DNA of 64,000 nt from Rhizobium sp. L1K21 (GTDB lineage Bacteria > Pseudomonadota > Alphaproteobacteria > Rhizobiales > Rhizobiaceae), in assembly GCF_024055895.1 (NCBI RefSeq), contig NZ_JAMXLE010000001.1, positions 1,798,001 to 1,862,000 of the forward strand, given 5' to 3'. The notes beneath the pieces were generated by a model that searched no databases, was not told the DNA's origin, and was given only the letters and a program-made list of their open reading frames with translations. The position numbers and the translations under genes are program-made. Of the stretch, positions 1 to 10,423 are shown in pieces (positions within the stretch are counted from its first letter, which is position 1; each line of letters opens with the position of its first letter).

Positions 1-1
1 C

Positions 2-121
2 ATCGTGAGCTTCAACGCTTACCGTTTGTCCAACGGCGCGCTCCAACTCAGACCCTGCGAAATGTCGTCAGAAAAGGTGGTCGCCTTTGTGCTGGGCTTT
101 ATCCCTGATTCCGCCGCCTGA
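2..121 (+). CDS. C-terminal 39 residues of a gene cut by the window edge, function unknown
   Basis: An open frame runs from the left edge to a TGA stop at 119-121. The visible tail (starting IVSFNAYRLSNGALQ and ending FIPDSAA) reads like ordinary protein with normal codon use, but it carries no motif I recognise. It converges on the thiolase gene that ends on the other strand at 158, leaving only 36 bases between the two stops. The rest of the gene lies outside the window, so no function can be given. Confidence 0.5.
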   Translation: MVSFNAYRLSNGALQLRPCEMSSEKVVAFVLGFIPDSAA

Positions 122-157
122 CAGGCACCGGACGGCGGATAAACAAGGCTTCAGGTA

Positions 158-1318
158 TTACCGAACCGCCTCAAGAATAGAACAATAATTGGCAACGCCG
201 GAACCGCCCATATTGAAAACAGCGGCCAGTTCAGCGCCCGGCACCTGCATGGCATCTGCCGTTCCGGTCACCTGACGGGCGGCAATGACATGCATGGACA
301 CGCCGCTTGCGCCAACGGGATGTCCCTTGGCCTTCAAGCCGCCGGAGAGGTTGATCGGCAGGCGTCCACCCTTTGCCGTGGCGCCATCTGCAATCAGTTT
401 CGCGCCCTTGCCGGTTTCGGCAAGCCCCATCGCTTCGCAGATGAGAAGCTCGGCGATGGTGAAGCAATCATGCACTTCGGCAAGATCAAGATCGTCCACG
501 GTCACGCCAGCCTCGGCAAACGCGCGCTTGAACGCCTGTTCAGCCCCTTCAATGCGGGTAAGATCGCGTCGTGACATAGGCAGGAAATCGTTGACGTGCA
601 CCGCGGCCTTGAAGCCCACGGCACGCGGAAAATCGTCTGCCATGTCATCGGCTACCATCACCATGGCCGCCGCGCCGTCGCTGATCAGCGAGCAGTCGGT
701 CATGCGCAGCGGCGCTGCAATCATCGGATTCTTTTCGCTCACGGTATTGCAGGCGGCAAAGCCGATATCCTTGCGCAGATGCGCCAACGGATTATCAAGT
801 GCTGCAGCGTGGTTCTTGGCGGCAATCCGTGCCAGCGTCTCGGAATGATCGCCAAAGGCCTGAAAATAGGTCTGGGCGAATCGAGCGAAAATCTGCGGAA
901 AGGTGACGCCCGCTTCCTCCGTCTGATAAGACGCGCCAGCCAGGGCCTCGGTGACGCCTGCCGTGTTTTTGCTCGTCATCTTTTCCGCGCCGATCACCAG
1001 CGCGGTACGAATGCGCCCGGAGCGGATTGCATCGCGGGCAGAATAGACGGCGGCAGAACCGGAGGCACAGGCGTTTTCAACCCGCGTGGCCGGCTTGAAG
1101 CGTAATGCGTCATCAAGACCCAAAACCAGCGAAGACGGAAAAGCATCCGGAACCATGCCGTTGTTGAAATGGCCGAGCCATATGGCATCCACATCGGAGG
1201 CTGAAAGCCCTGCATGATCAAGCGCCTCGGCGGCAGCCTCCAAAATCAGGGTTTCAAACGTTTTGTCCTTCAGTGCGCCAAAGGGTGTATGGCCCCAGCC
1301 AACGATACGTGCATCCAT
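158..1318 (-). CDS. Acetyl-CoA acetyltransferase-like thiolase (SCP2/SCPx type)
   Basis: This 386-residue protein has the thiolase fold of the SCP2/SCPx subgroup. These enzymes cleave 3-ketoacyl-CoA or condense acyl-CoA units in the cytoplasm. Visible signatures are the nucleophile region VENACASGSAAV (catalytic Cys near residue 84), the AEVHDCFTIAE block with its conserved His, and the C-terminal GLKAKGHPVGASG block carrying the second active-site His. Length matches the family. The ATG at 1318 follows a strong GGAGGTAA ribosome site. The gene stands alone, with a 210-base gap to the phytochrome gene upstream, so substrate and pathway cannot be deduced from context. Family assignment is firm; whether it acts in degradation or synthesis is open. 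Confidence 0.9.
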   Translation of the reverse strand: MDARIVGWGHTPFGALKDKTFETLILEAAAEALDHAGLSASDVDAIWLGHFNNGMVPDAFPSSLVLGLDDALRFKPATRVENACASGSAAVYSARDAIRSGRIRTALVIGAEKMTSKNTAGVTEALAGASYQTEEAGVTFPQIFARFAQTYFQAFGDHSETLARIAAKNHAAALDNPLAHLRKDIGFAACNTVSEKNPMIAAPLRMTDCSLISDGAAAMVMVADDMADDFPRAVGFKAAVHVNDFLPMSRRDLTRIEGAEQAFKRAFAEAGVTVDDLDLAEVHDCFTIAELLICEAMGLAETGKGAKLIADGATAKGGRLPINLSGGLKAKGHPVGASGVSMHVIAARQVTGTADAMQVPGAELAAVFNMGGSGVANYCSILEAVR

Positions 1319-1529
1319 GTCAAGTTACCTCCGTGGCCGCGCAAGCGCGCCGGCAGTGTGAAAACAGATAGTTACTCTAATCATAGAATTCACATCTTCA
1401 CAAACGGTATTCCGTTAGAACAGGGAACGAGAATATGTGGGCGAGCTTTGTGCAACCGCGTTGAGCTTATAGATTTCCATGCTGGCGATAGCTGCCCAGT
1501 TCCCTTCTCCTGCATTCTGCCCGGCGGGG

Positions 1530-4070
1530 CTAAGCTGCACCAAACAGGCCGGCGATGATATCGCTGTCGTAGGGTTTGCCGATCGAGTTGGAATCCATGA
1601 TGTCGTCCGGCAGTTTTACCGTGTCGCCATAGCCGGAGGCGAAGACAAAATCGATGCCCAGCGTCTTCAGACGGCGCGCGGCCTCGAAACTCGTATCGGT
1701 GCCAAGGTTTACATCCAGGAGCGCGAAGTCAAACGCCGCATTGTCGTCGCCCAGCGCATCCAGGGCGGTTTTCAGCGTGGGCGCGATGACAATGTCCTTG
1801 CACCCCAATTTCTGGAAAGCTTCTTCCGCCTGCATGGCAATCAGAAGATTGTCTTCGACAATCAAGACGCGGGAAGGAACGTTGGATGCGGTTGACCTTG
1901 CCTCTCTTGTTTCGCCGGCCAACGTCTCTGCCCGCGTGGCCACGGTGAAGTGCTGTGCGGGAATGCTAAAGCGCGCCTTCAGTCCATCGGGTTCATAGGC
2001 AATATCGGCCTCGCCCCCGAGTTCGAAAGGCACCGTGCGGTGAATGATGGTTGACCCGAAGCCGCGCCGTGTCGGCTCGACCACAGGTGGACCGCCGATT
2101 TCGACCCAGTAGATGGACAGCATGCCGTCATCCTCGACCTTCAGCGCAATTTCGATCCTGCCCTTGGTGTCGGAAATTGCGCCGTATTTTGCCGAGTTGG
2201 TCAGCATTTCATGCATGACGAGCGCGATTGATGAAAAGGCCTGCGGCGAAAGCAGAATGATGGGTCCGGTGACCAACACACGGTCCTGTTTTCCGACCAG
2301 ATAGCTTTCGGCTTCCGTCTTGATCAACTGGCGGAACGGTGTGGGGCTCCAGTTCTGGCGGGTAATCTGGTCATGTGCACGGGCAAGCGCCTGAACGCGG
2401 CTGTCGAGCTTCCTCACGAATTCGGAGGCGCTCTCTTCGCCTGCCACCGACTGGTGAATGAGGCCGCGCACAAGGCCCAGAATATTGCGCACCCGGTGGT
2501 TCAGTTCCGCAATCAGCACTTCCTGGCGCTCAGCGGCGATTTTTCGTTCCTGCCCGGCCTCATCGGTCAATCGCAACACCACCTCAAGCAGCATGACGCG
2601 AAGATGGGCAGCCGCTCTTATGTCTTTCGGCAGCCATGCGGCTGATTGGCCTTTTACGGTCTGCTGCCAGACCTGAAAGCTCTTGCGCGGGGTCAGGCGA
2701 TCACCATTGGGACCGGAAACGACAGGTTTGTCAGGATTGCCGGCCCAGTTGACCTGGCTCACGGTCTCCTGCCGGAAAAACAGGATATAATCGCGCGGCG
2801 AACGGGAGATTGGGATGGACAGGAAGCCGGCTGCCCTGTCCACATAGGCTGCGGCGGCTTCGATAAAATCCGTCAGGTTGTTCGTTGAAAAGACCTCGTT
2901 GCCCGGCAGCGTGTTCAGCTTATCGCAGATGGCGTGGATATCTTCGTTTTCCGGCACAGTGCCGCCCGAGATGACCCTGCCCTCCTGCACCACTGCAAAT
3001 CCATCCGCCCTCAGAATGCCGGAAAAGGCTTTCGCAGAGGAAACCAGTACTTCAACGGCCACCGAGCCGGCGGCAATGGACCTGGAGATGTCAGTGGTGA
3101 TTTCGGAAACGCGTTCGTCGTTTTCCCGCTCCATGGCAGAGAGTTTCGTTTCGATGAGCAATGACAGCATCTGGCCGAAAAGCAGCGCAGAATTTCTCTG
3201 CCGCATGGTGGGAACGTAAGGCGCCTCGTGGTGACAGGCAAAAAGCCCCCACAGCTGACCATTGATGATCAGCGAAATCGACATGGAGGCTGCCACGCCC
3301 ATGTTGCGCAGATATTCCAGGTGAATGGGAGAGACTGAGCGCAGGCGGCTTCCCGACAGATCGAATGGCAGGCTGGTGTCCTGATCGCCGGCAGCCAGAA
3401 TATTCACGCCATTATGCGTGGCATCGGCGATCAGGCGGATCGGGTTTTCAATATAGAGCGCGCGCGCCTGTTTGGGGATATCGGTCGCCGGATAGCGCAG
3501 GTTCAGATATGGCTCCATGCCGGGCTTCAACGCTTCGGCGGTCACGATACCGCTGCCGTCGATGTCAAACTGATAGAGCATGACGCGATCAAAGCCGGTC
3601 ATCATCTTGATGAAGCGGACAGACTGTTTGTAAAGCAGGTCGAGCTTCTGATTGTTGGCGAGTTGATCAATGGCTGACCGCACATTGGAAATATCGCTGG
3701 CGAGATTGTCACCCGCATCGGCCGGCTCGAATTCCATGACGATAAACTCGTCGATCGCGTGGACGGATATGTCGAATTTCTTATCGCTGCCGATCATTTC
3801 GATATCGTAGACGACATCGACGCCGCGCCGCGGGCGCAAAAACTGCAGGCGGTTTCGCACGCGGTGAATAATCTCCGATGGAAGCAGTTGGCGGATCGGC
3901 TGACCGAGCAGATCACCGGCCTTGAAAGGACCGAAGTCGGAAATGTTTTCTGAAACGTGTGACACCTTCCACTCTCGCGTTACCGCAACCAGGAAGCCAA
4001 ACGTCTGCACTCTCCCCAGAAGGTGGATGGGTTCGCGATCACAATTCGTTAAATCAACATTTTCCGTCAC
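1530..4070 (-). CDS. bphP: Bacteriophytochrome hybrid histidine kinase (PAS-GAF-PHY-HWE kinase-receiver)
   Basis: This 846-residue red/far-red light sensor has a complete photosensory core. The PAS domain (about 1-115) carries Cys10 in the LTNCDREPIH motif, the usual biliverdin attachment site. The GAF domain (about 140-310) has the PATDIP block (Asp197) and SPIHLEYLRNMG with the chromophore-contacting His250. The PHY domain (about 320-500) has the PRKSF tongue motif at 461-465. The output is an HWE/HisKA2-type kinase with phospho-acceptor His525 in ELNHRVRN, and a C-terminal receiver starting near SRVLIVEDN with the acceptor Asp in LLDVNLG. It is the last gene of a three-gene operon, 14 bases after the heme oxygenase gene that would supply its chromophore. 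Identity is firm; the output pathway is unknown, although HWE kinases often feed the general stress response. Confidence 0.95.
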   Translation of the reverse strand: MTENVDLTNCDREPIHLLGRVQTFGFLVAVTREWKVSHVSENISDFGPFKAGDLLGQPIRQLLPSEIIHRVRNRLQFLRPRRGVDVVYDIEMIGSDKKFDISVHAIDEFIVMEFEPADAGDNLASDISNVRSAIDQLANNQKLDLLYKQSVRFIKMMTGFDRVMLYQFDIDGSGIVTAEALKPGMEPYLNLRYPATDIPKQARALYIENPIRLIADATHNGVNILAAGDQDTSLPFDLSGSRLRSVSPIHLEYLRNMGVAASMSISLIINGQLWGLFACHHEAPYVPTMRQRNSALLFGQMLSLLIETKLSAMERENDERVSEITTDISRSIAAGSVAVEVLVSSAKAFSGILRADGFAVVQEGRVISGGTVPENEDIHAICDKLNTLPGNEVFSTNNLTDFIEAAAAYVDRAAGFLSIPISRSPRDYILFFRQETVSQVNWAGNPDKPVVSGPNGDRLTPRKSFQVWQQTVKGQSAAWLPKDIRAAAHLRVMLLEVVLRLTDEAGQERKIAAERQEVLIAELNHRVRNILGLVRGLIHQSVAGEESASEFVRKLDSRVQALARAHDQITRQNWSPTPFRQLIKTEAESYLVGKQDRVLVTGPIILLSPQAFSSIALVMHEMLTNSAKYGAISDTKGRIEIALKVEDDGMLSIYWVEIGGPPVVEPTRRGFGSTIIHRTVPFELGGEADIAYEPDGLKARFSIPAQHFTVATRAETLAGETREARSTASNVPSRVLIVEDNLLIAMQAEEAFQKLGCKDIVIAPTLKTALDALGDDNAAFDFALLDVNLGTDTSFEAARRLKTLGIDFVFASGYGDTVKLPDDIMDSNSIGKPYDSDIIAGLFGAA

Positions 4071-4084
4071 GTATTAGCCTTACT

Positions 4085-4627
4085 TCACCGGGAAAGGTGA
4101 GCAGATTGAAGATATGCTTTGAAGAGATTGACAGCCGCATCAGCGGCCTCTCTTGCATTTTCGGGCGTCTCGTCTCGCGCAGTCAACCACGCCAGAAAGG
4201 ACTTCCAGTAGGACTGACCCTGCCCGTGCTGAAGGAAAGAAACGGGATAGGTCTTGCCGGATGATTTGATCACCTGGGCAAGCTTCGCGCCGCCTAGTCT
4301 CGATCCCTCCAGGACATAAGAGATACCAAGGACGGATGTTCTGTCTTGTAAAAAAGACATAGGCATGACCTTTGGTGCTGAAATGCCCATCTGCTCAAGG
4401 TCACGTGTCAGCGCCTCACTGCGCAGGCGGGCGCTTGCAGCCGGCAAGGTGTGATAAAGCGGTTGAGAGGCCATCCAGCTTTCAACAGCCGGCAGCACAC
4501 GGGCGTGCATGTTCAGAAAACGCTCATATCCGGCAGCCGAGGTGATCGGCGCGGTCATTACCGCATCATCCAATTCCTTGTGGAGAGAACCGGTGGAATT
4601 CCTGAGTGCTTGAAGAATATCGTCCAT
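4085..4627 (-). CDS. bphO: Biliverdin-producing heme oxygenase of the phytochrome operon
   Basis: This 180-residue protein resembles bacterial heme oxygenases that open heme to biliverdin, iron and CO. The N-terminal pattern LRNSTGSLHKELDDAV puts a His at position 16, where the family has its proximal heme ligand. The central GISYVLEGSRLGG stretch matches the distal helix GxxYVxEGSxxGG signature. It sits 25 bases after the receiver gene and 14 bases before bphP. That is the usual pairing of BphO with BphP, because the phytochrome needs biliverdin. A housekeeping or iron-acquisition role is possible, but the context argues for chromophore supply. Confidence 0.92.
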   Translation of the reverse strand: MDDILQALRNSTGSLHKELDDAVMTAPITSAAGYERFLNMHARVLPAVESWMASQPLYHTLPAASARLRSEALTRDLEQMGISAPKVMPMSFLQDRTSVLGISYVLEGSRLGGAKLAQVIKSSGKTYPVSFLQHGQGQSYWKSFLAWLTARDETPENAREAADAAVNLFKAYLQSAHLSR

Positions 4628-4652
4628 TGAGACTCTGCCGCGACAGCCCCGC

Positions 4653-5039
4653 TCACGCGGAAAGCTGAGCCTTTGCCGCGTTGATGGCGCTCTCCAGCAT
4701 CGTCGGGTCCGAGGGCTTCATCACCGTCTGCGAATTCATATAGCGCGTGGCAAGATCATCGCCCCGCACATTGGCCGTGTGGAAAATCAGCGGTACGGAG
4801 AGTTCGTGCAGCCTGTCAGCCAGCGGGTATACTTCGCCATCCACCAGGTTAACATCCAGGAGCGCGATCTTGGGGCGCTCATTCTCCAGCGCATTCAGTG
4901 CTTCACGCACGGATGGAAACGGGCCGACGACATCACATCCGAGGCTGGTGATGGCGTCTTCCAGCATCCACGCAATCATGGGCTCGTCTTCCACCACCAA
5001 GACCTGAAGCGATCCGTCCATTTTGTAAACGCCAGCCAT
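4653..5039 (-). CDS. Single-domain response regulator
   Basis: This 128-residue protein is only a receiver domain. It has the acidic pocket VVEDEP near residues 15-20, the phospho-acceptor Asp62 in ALLDVNL, a conserved Thr in LIFHTAN and the Lys in VMKPSDP. No output domain follows. It is the first gene of the bphO-bphP operon, so it is a natural phosphorylation partner of the phytochrome kinase, possibly alongside the kinase's own fused receiver. The ATG at 5039 has GGAG nine bases upstream; an internal ATG at 5021 is possible. Similar single-domain receivers modulate the PhyR/EcfG stress pathway in Hyphomicrobiales, but that link is inferred here. Confidence 0.9.
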   Translation of the reverse strand: MAGVYKMDGSLQVLVVEDEPMIAWMLEDAITSLGCDVVGPFPSVREALNALENERPKIALLDVNLVDGEVYPLADRLHELSVPLIFHTANVRGDDLATRYMNSQTVMKPSDPTMLESAINAAKAQLSA

Positions 5040-5095
5040 ATATCATTCTCCGACACTCTTCAAAAGAGCCGTTCTTTGTTGTTCTCAAATCAAAC

Positions 5096-5120
5096 AACGG
5101 GGCAAGCAAGAATTAGTTCC
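5096..5120 (-). promoter_or_regulatory. Candidate EcfG (general stress response sigma) promoter for the phytochrome operon
   Basis: On the minus strand GGAAC (5120-5116) is followed after exactly 16 bases by CGTT (5099-5096). This matches the alphaproteobacterial EcfG consensus GGAAC-N16/17-CGTT. It lies about 57 bases upstream of the ATG of the first operon gene, in the right orientation. The match is read directly from the sequence; promoter activity is inferred. Confidence 0.6.
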
Positions 5121-5251
5121 GGCCAATTGAAAATTATCTCGTTGCATTAATCGTCGGTCAATTTAAGTTAACAACAAGTAAAAAAGCGCTGCGCAGCCGT
5201 TAATACTGCGCAACGCCTCGCTCTGGCCAATTATAAGATTGCAACAGCGCG

Positions 5252-7211
<1,960 letters not shown>

Positions 7212-7251
7212 AAAGCAAAACCGGCGGTCAGTTTGGCTGGCCGCCGGTTTT
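7212..7251 (-). terminator. Rho-independent terminator after secG
   Basis: On the minus strand a GC-rich stem (aaccggcgg 219-227 paired with ccgccggtt 241-249, numbering from 7000) is followed by TTTTGCTTT. It starts about 20 bases after the secG stop and fits an intrinsic terminator for that gene. Confidence 0.7.
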
Positions 7252-7269
7252 TGAATATTTGCGCCGAAC

Positions 7270-7758
7270 TCAGTTGCCGGTCGGAACGGTTGCTCCGTTG
7301 GCATCATCGGCTGGAGCGGTCTGCGTTCCCGCTGCCGGCGTTTCTGCCGGAGCCTGGTTTGCAGGTGCCTCAGTCGCCGGTGTCTGGGTCACCGGAGCCT
7401 GCGCGCCGCTTTCAGTCGGAACAGCATTCGGATCAGCTGCCGGTGTCTGGCTGCTGCCGCCACCCAAGGAATCGAGGATGCCGTTCTGCTGACCTTCCTG
7501 CTGAAGCGGAATGCGGTCCAGAATATCCGTCGGCTTGGAATCGTAACGGGCCAGAATGCCGAGCGCCAGCGAGGTGACGAAGAACAGCGTCGCCAGAATG
7601 GCTGTCGTGCGGGTGAGCGCGTTGGCCGCGCCGCGGGCCGACATGAAGCCGGAACCACCTCCGATACCAAGGCCGCCGCCTTCTGAACGCTGGATGAGAA
7701 TGATGCCGACGAGTGCCAGCACAATCATCAGATGAATTACAATCAATACGGTTTGCAT
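7270..7758 (-). CDS. secG: SecG preprotein translocase subunit
   Basis: This 162-residue inner-membrane protein assists SecYE in protein export. The N-terminal half has two membrane segments (about residues 2-20 and 50-70) with the typical GIILIQRSEGGGLGIGGG loop between them. The C-terminal half is a low-complexity Ala/Pro/Gln/Thr-rich tail, usual for alphaproteobacterial SecG. The ATG at 7758 (MQTVLIVIHL) is preceded by AAAGGAAAA. An upstream in-frame start would add 13 residues with no SecG character. The gene lies downstream of tpiA on the same strand and has its own terminator. Confidence 0.93.
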   Translation of the reverse strand: MQTVLIVIHLMIVLALVGIILIQRSEGGGLGIGGGSGFMSARGAANALTRTTAILATLFFVTSLALGILARYDSKPTDILDRIPLQQEGQQNGILDSLGGGSSQTPAADPNAVPTESGAQAPVTQTPATEAPANQAPAETPAAGTQTAPADDANGATVPTGN

Positions 7759-7899
7759 AGGTCCGTTTTCCTTTGCCCGGGCGGCACCCTGCGGCAAATA
7801 ATGTCAGAAATCTGGCGGCTCTTTACACGAGCCAACCCGGCATTCCAAGCCCTCAAGCGACAAGAACACCGTTAAAGTGAATGGCAAAACGCCCCACCG

Positions 7900-8667
7900 T
7901 CAGGATTGAAGCGTTTCATAGGCCTTGCAGATGGCGAGGAAGTCTGCCGATTTCAAGCTCGCACCCCCCACAAGCGCGCCATCGACATTGGCAATGCCCA
8001 TCAATTCCACCGCGTTGCCGGGCTTGACCGAACCGCCGTAGAGAATGCGCATTTTCTTGCCCTCGTCGCCAAAGCGGTTCGCCAGCTCGGCGCGCATGAA
8101 GGCGTGTGCCTCTTCCACATCGCCGGCAGATGGCGTCAGACCGGTGCCGATCGCCCAGACAGGCTCATAGGCAATCACGGTATTGTCGTCTGTCGCCTCA
8201 TCGGGAACGGAACCGGCCAACTGGCTGCGCAGCACATCCAGCGTTTTGCCGCTCTTGCGCTCGGCTTCCGTCTCGCCAATGCAGATAATGGCGACCAGGC
8301 CGGCGCTATAGGCTGCCCTCGCCTTGGCATTGACCAGTTCATCGCTTTCGTCGTGGTCGGTACGGCGCTCCGAATGGCCGACAATCACATGGGTGCCGAA
8401 ACAATCAGCAATCATCTCAGCGGAAATATCGCCTGTATGGGCGCCGCTTTCAGCTTCATGGCAATCCTGCGCACCGATTTCCAAGGGGCTGTCAGTGGCC
8501 AGAGCCGTACCGACATAGAGAAGTGTCGCAGGTGGGCAGATCAGCGTGCCAATGTCGGCATTGATGGAAGAAACACCCTCGGCAATCGCCTTCAGTTCAT
8601 CCAAGGCGGCACGGGTGCCGTTCATTTTCCAGTTTCCGGCAACCAAAGGGCGGACTTCAGGCGTCAT
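7900..8667 (-). CDS. tpiA: Triosephosphate isomerase
   Basis: This 255-residue cytoplasmic TIM-barrel enzyme interconverts glyceraldehyde 3-phosphate and dihydroxyacetone phosphate in glycolysis and gluconeogenesis. The catalytic residues are visible in order: Lys in AGNWKMNG, His in IVGHSERR, and Glu in [11 protein letters not shown]. The phosphate-binding loops [11 protein letters not shown] and GALVGGASL follow. Length matches the family and the ATG at 8667 opens the frame. The next gene on the strand is secG, 141 bases downstream. Confidence 0.98.
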   Translation of the reverse strand: MTPEVRPLVAGNWKMNGTRAALDELKAIAEGVSSINADIGTLICPPATLLYVGTALATDSPLEIGAQDCHEAESGAHTGDISAEMIADCFGTHVIVGHSERRTDHDESDELVNAKARAAYSAGLVAIICIGETEAERKSGKTLDVLRSQLAGSVPDEATDDNTVIAYEPVWAIGTGLTPSAGDVEEAHAFMRAELANRFGDEGKKMRILYGGSVKPGNAVELMGIANVDGALVGGASLKSADFLAICKAYETLQS

Positions 8668-8901
8668 GGATATTCCTCTATCAGCATTGAACTTGCCGCT
8701 GCACTAGCAAAATGCACCACCATTGGAAAGCGCTATTGCGAAACCGGCGCTCTGCTTTGTCGCAAGCACTGTCAGCAAAGGAGTGACTTGCTGCCTAAAG
8801 CCGACTATTCTTAAGCAACGGCGAATATTTTAAAGGTTTGGCGCGTTTTGTCGCAGGGGAGTGTCGGGCGTATTGCTTGCGGGACATAGAGGACTGACAT
8901 C

Positions 8902-10407
8902 ATGAATGCCCCTTTTCATCGTCGTATGGCCGCTGTCGGCCTGTTGGCGCTGACCATTTTTTGCCTGCCCGCATGGGCATTTGCCTCCGCACGCATCGCG
9001 CTTGTGGTTGGCATGTCAAAATATGAAAACGTCAACCCTCTGGTGAATGCCGCCAGCGATGCAGAAGCCGTCGGCCGCACGCTGGAGACGCTTGGTTTCG
9101 AGGTCACATTTTCGCTTGATCAGAAACTGCGTGACCTTGTGAAAACCGTCAACCAGTTTTCCTTCCGCGCGGAAACGGCGGATATCGCGCTTGTCTATTA
9201 CGCCGGTCACGGTGTCGAAATTGCCGGGCAGAATTATCTCATTCCGACCGACATTCAGTTGACGCGGGCCTCTGAAATCGGCAGCCGGGCGATCACCGTC
9301 ACCAATCTGCTGGAGGCCGTGAACAATGCCCGCCGTTTGCGCGTGGTCATTCTCGATTCCTGCCGCAACAATCCGTTTTTGAACCTGCCGGAAAACGATA
9401 TCGAGAAAATCAGCCGCCTTGACGACGTGGAATTGCGCCAGGGCGGGCTTGCGCCGCCCTCTCCGCAACAAGGCACGCTGGTGGTCTACGCAGCCAAGGC
9501 CGGCGAAATCGCTTTCGACGGCAAGGGCGGTCACAGCCCGTTTGCAGCCGCATTGATTGATCAACTGCCTGCGAATGGCACAGAAATCGGCATGATGTTC
9601 CGCAGGGTTCGCGATGAAGTAATGCTTGAGACGGGAAACCAGCAGGAGCCGCATTTTTATGGCTCGCTGTCCAGCATCCCCTATTTCCTGGCCGGCGGCG
9701 ACGATCAGATTGCCGCCATCACCGACCGGAGACAGGCCTGGGGCTCGCTCGCCCCTGCACAGGAAATGCAGCTTGCCTCACTGGCAAACCAGGGTGACGC
9801 GCGTGCGCTCATGGGTCTCGGTTATATGTCGCTGAACCCCGACAGCGCAAAATTCGATCCTGACAAGGCCTTCCGCTTCTTCTCGTCCGCTGCGGAAAAA
9901 GGCGACAGCGAGGCCATGTTCGAACTTGGCAAGCTTTACGAGAAAGGCATCGGGACCGAGCGTGATTTCGCAAAGGCGCTGGGACTGTTCAGGAAGTCCG
10001 CCGATCTCGGCTTCGCAGACGCGATCAACGATCTCGGATTTTTGTATTTTCAGGGCGCTGAGGGTTTGAAGCGCGATGCGGGGAAAGCCATCCAGCTCTT
10101 CCTGCAGGCAGCTGATCTGCGCCATCCGCAGGCGATGTACAACACCGCCGCTCTCATCGATGACGGGCTTGTTCCCGGAAAGACACCGGAGGATGCAGCC
10201 CAATATCTTTATGACTCGTTGCGTTCCGGTGTCAGCGACGTGCTGGATCAGCTTTCGCGCCGGCCCGAACAGTTCAAGCCGGCCACCCGCAAGGCGCTGC
10301 AGGCGCTTCTGAAAGCCAATGGCTTTTACGCCGGGGCCATCGACGGTGCGTTCGGCAAAGGCACCCAGCGCAGCATGAGCCTCGCCTTTGGCAATCAACC
10401 GGTCTGA
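8902..10407 (+). CDS. Secreted caspase-family protein with Sel1 repeats and a peptidoglycan-binding-like tail
   Basis: The 501-residue protein begins with a signal peptide (about 1-29, cut near AFA-SA). It continues with a peptidase C14 caspase-like domain (about 30-260). The catalytic dyad is visible as His103 in YYAGHGVEI and Cys154 in VILDSCRNNPF. Residues about 290-430 hold Sel1-like repeats (ALMGLGYMSL, AMFELGKLYEKG, AINDLGFLYFQG). The last 40 residues (TRKALQALLKANGFYAGAIDGAFGKGTQ) resemble a peptidoglycan-binding 1 repeat. This suggests a periplasmic orthocaspase scaffold. The substrate is unknown. The next gene starts about 16 bases downstream and is probably co-transcribed. Confidence 0.88.
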   Translation: MNAPFHRRMAAVGLLALTIFCLPAWAFASARIALVVGMSKYENVNPLVNAASDAEAVGRTLETLGFEVTFSLDQKLRDLVKTVNQFSFRAETADIALVYYAGHGVEIAGQNYLIPTDIQLTRASEIGSRAITVTNLLEAVNNARRLRVVILDSCRNNPFLNLPENDIEKISRLDDVELRQGGLAPPSPQQGTLVVYAAKAGEIAFDGKGGHSPFAAALIDQLPANGTEIGMMFRRVRDEVMLETGNQQEPHFYGSLSSIPYFLAGGDDQIAAITDRRQAWGSLAPAQEMQLASLANQGDARALMGLGYMSLNPDSAKFDPDKAFRFFSSAAEKGDSEAMFELGKLYEKGIGTERDFAKALGLFRKSADLGFADAINDLGFLYFQGAEGLKRDAGKAIQLFLQAADLRHPQAMYNTAALIDDGLVPGKTPEDAAQYLYDSLRSGVSDVLDQLSRRPEQFKPATRKALQALLKANGFYAGAIDGAFGKGTQRSMSLAFGNQPV

Positions 10408-10423
10408 TTGGGGGATCAGTGAC

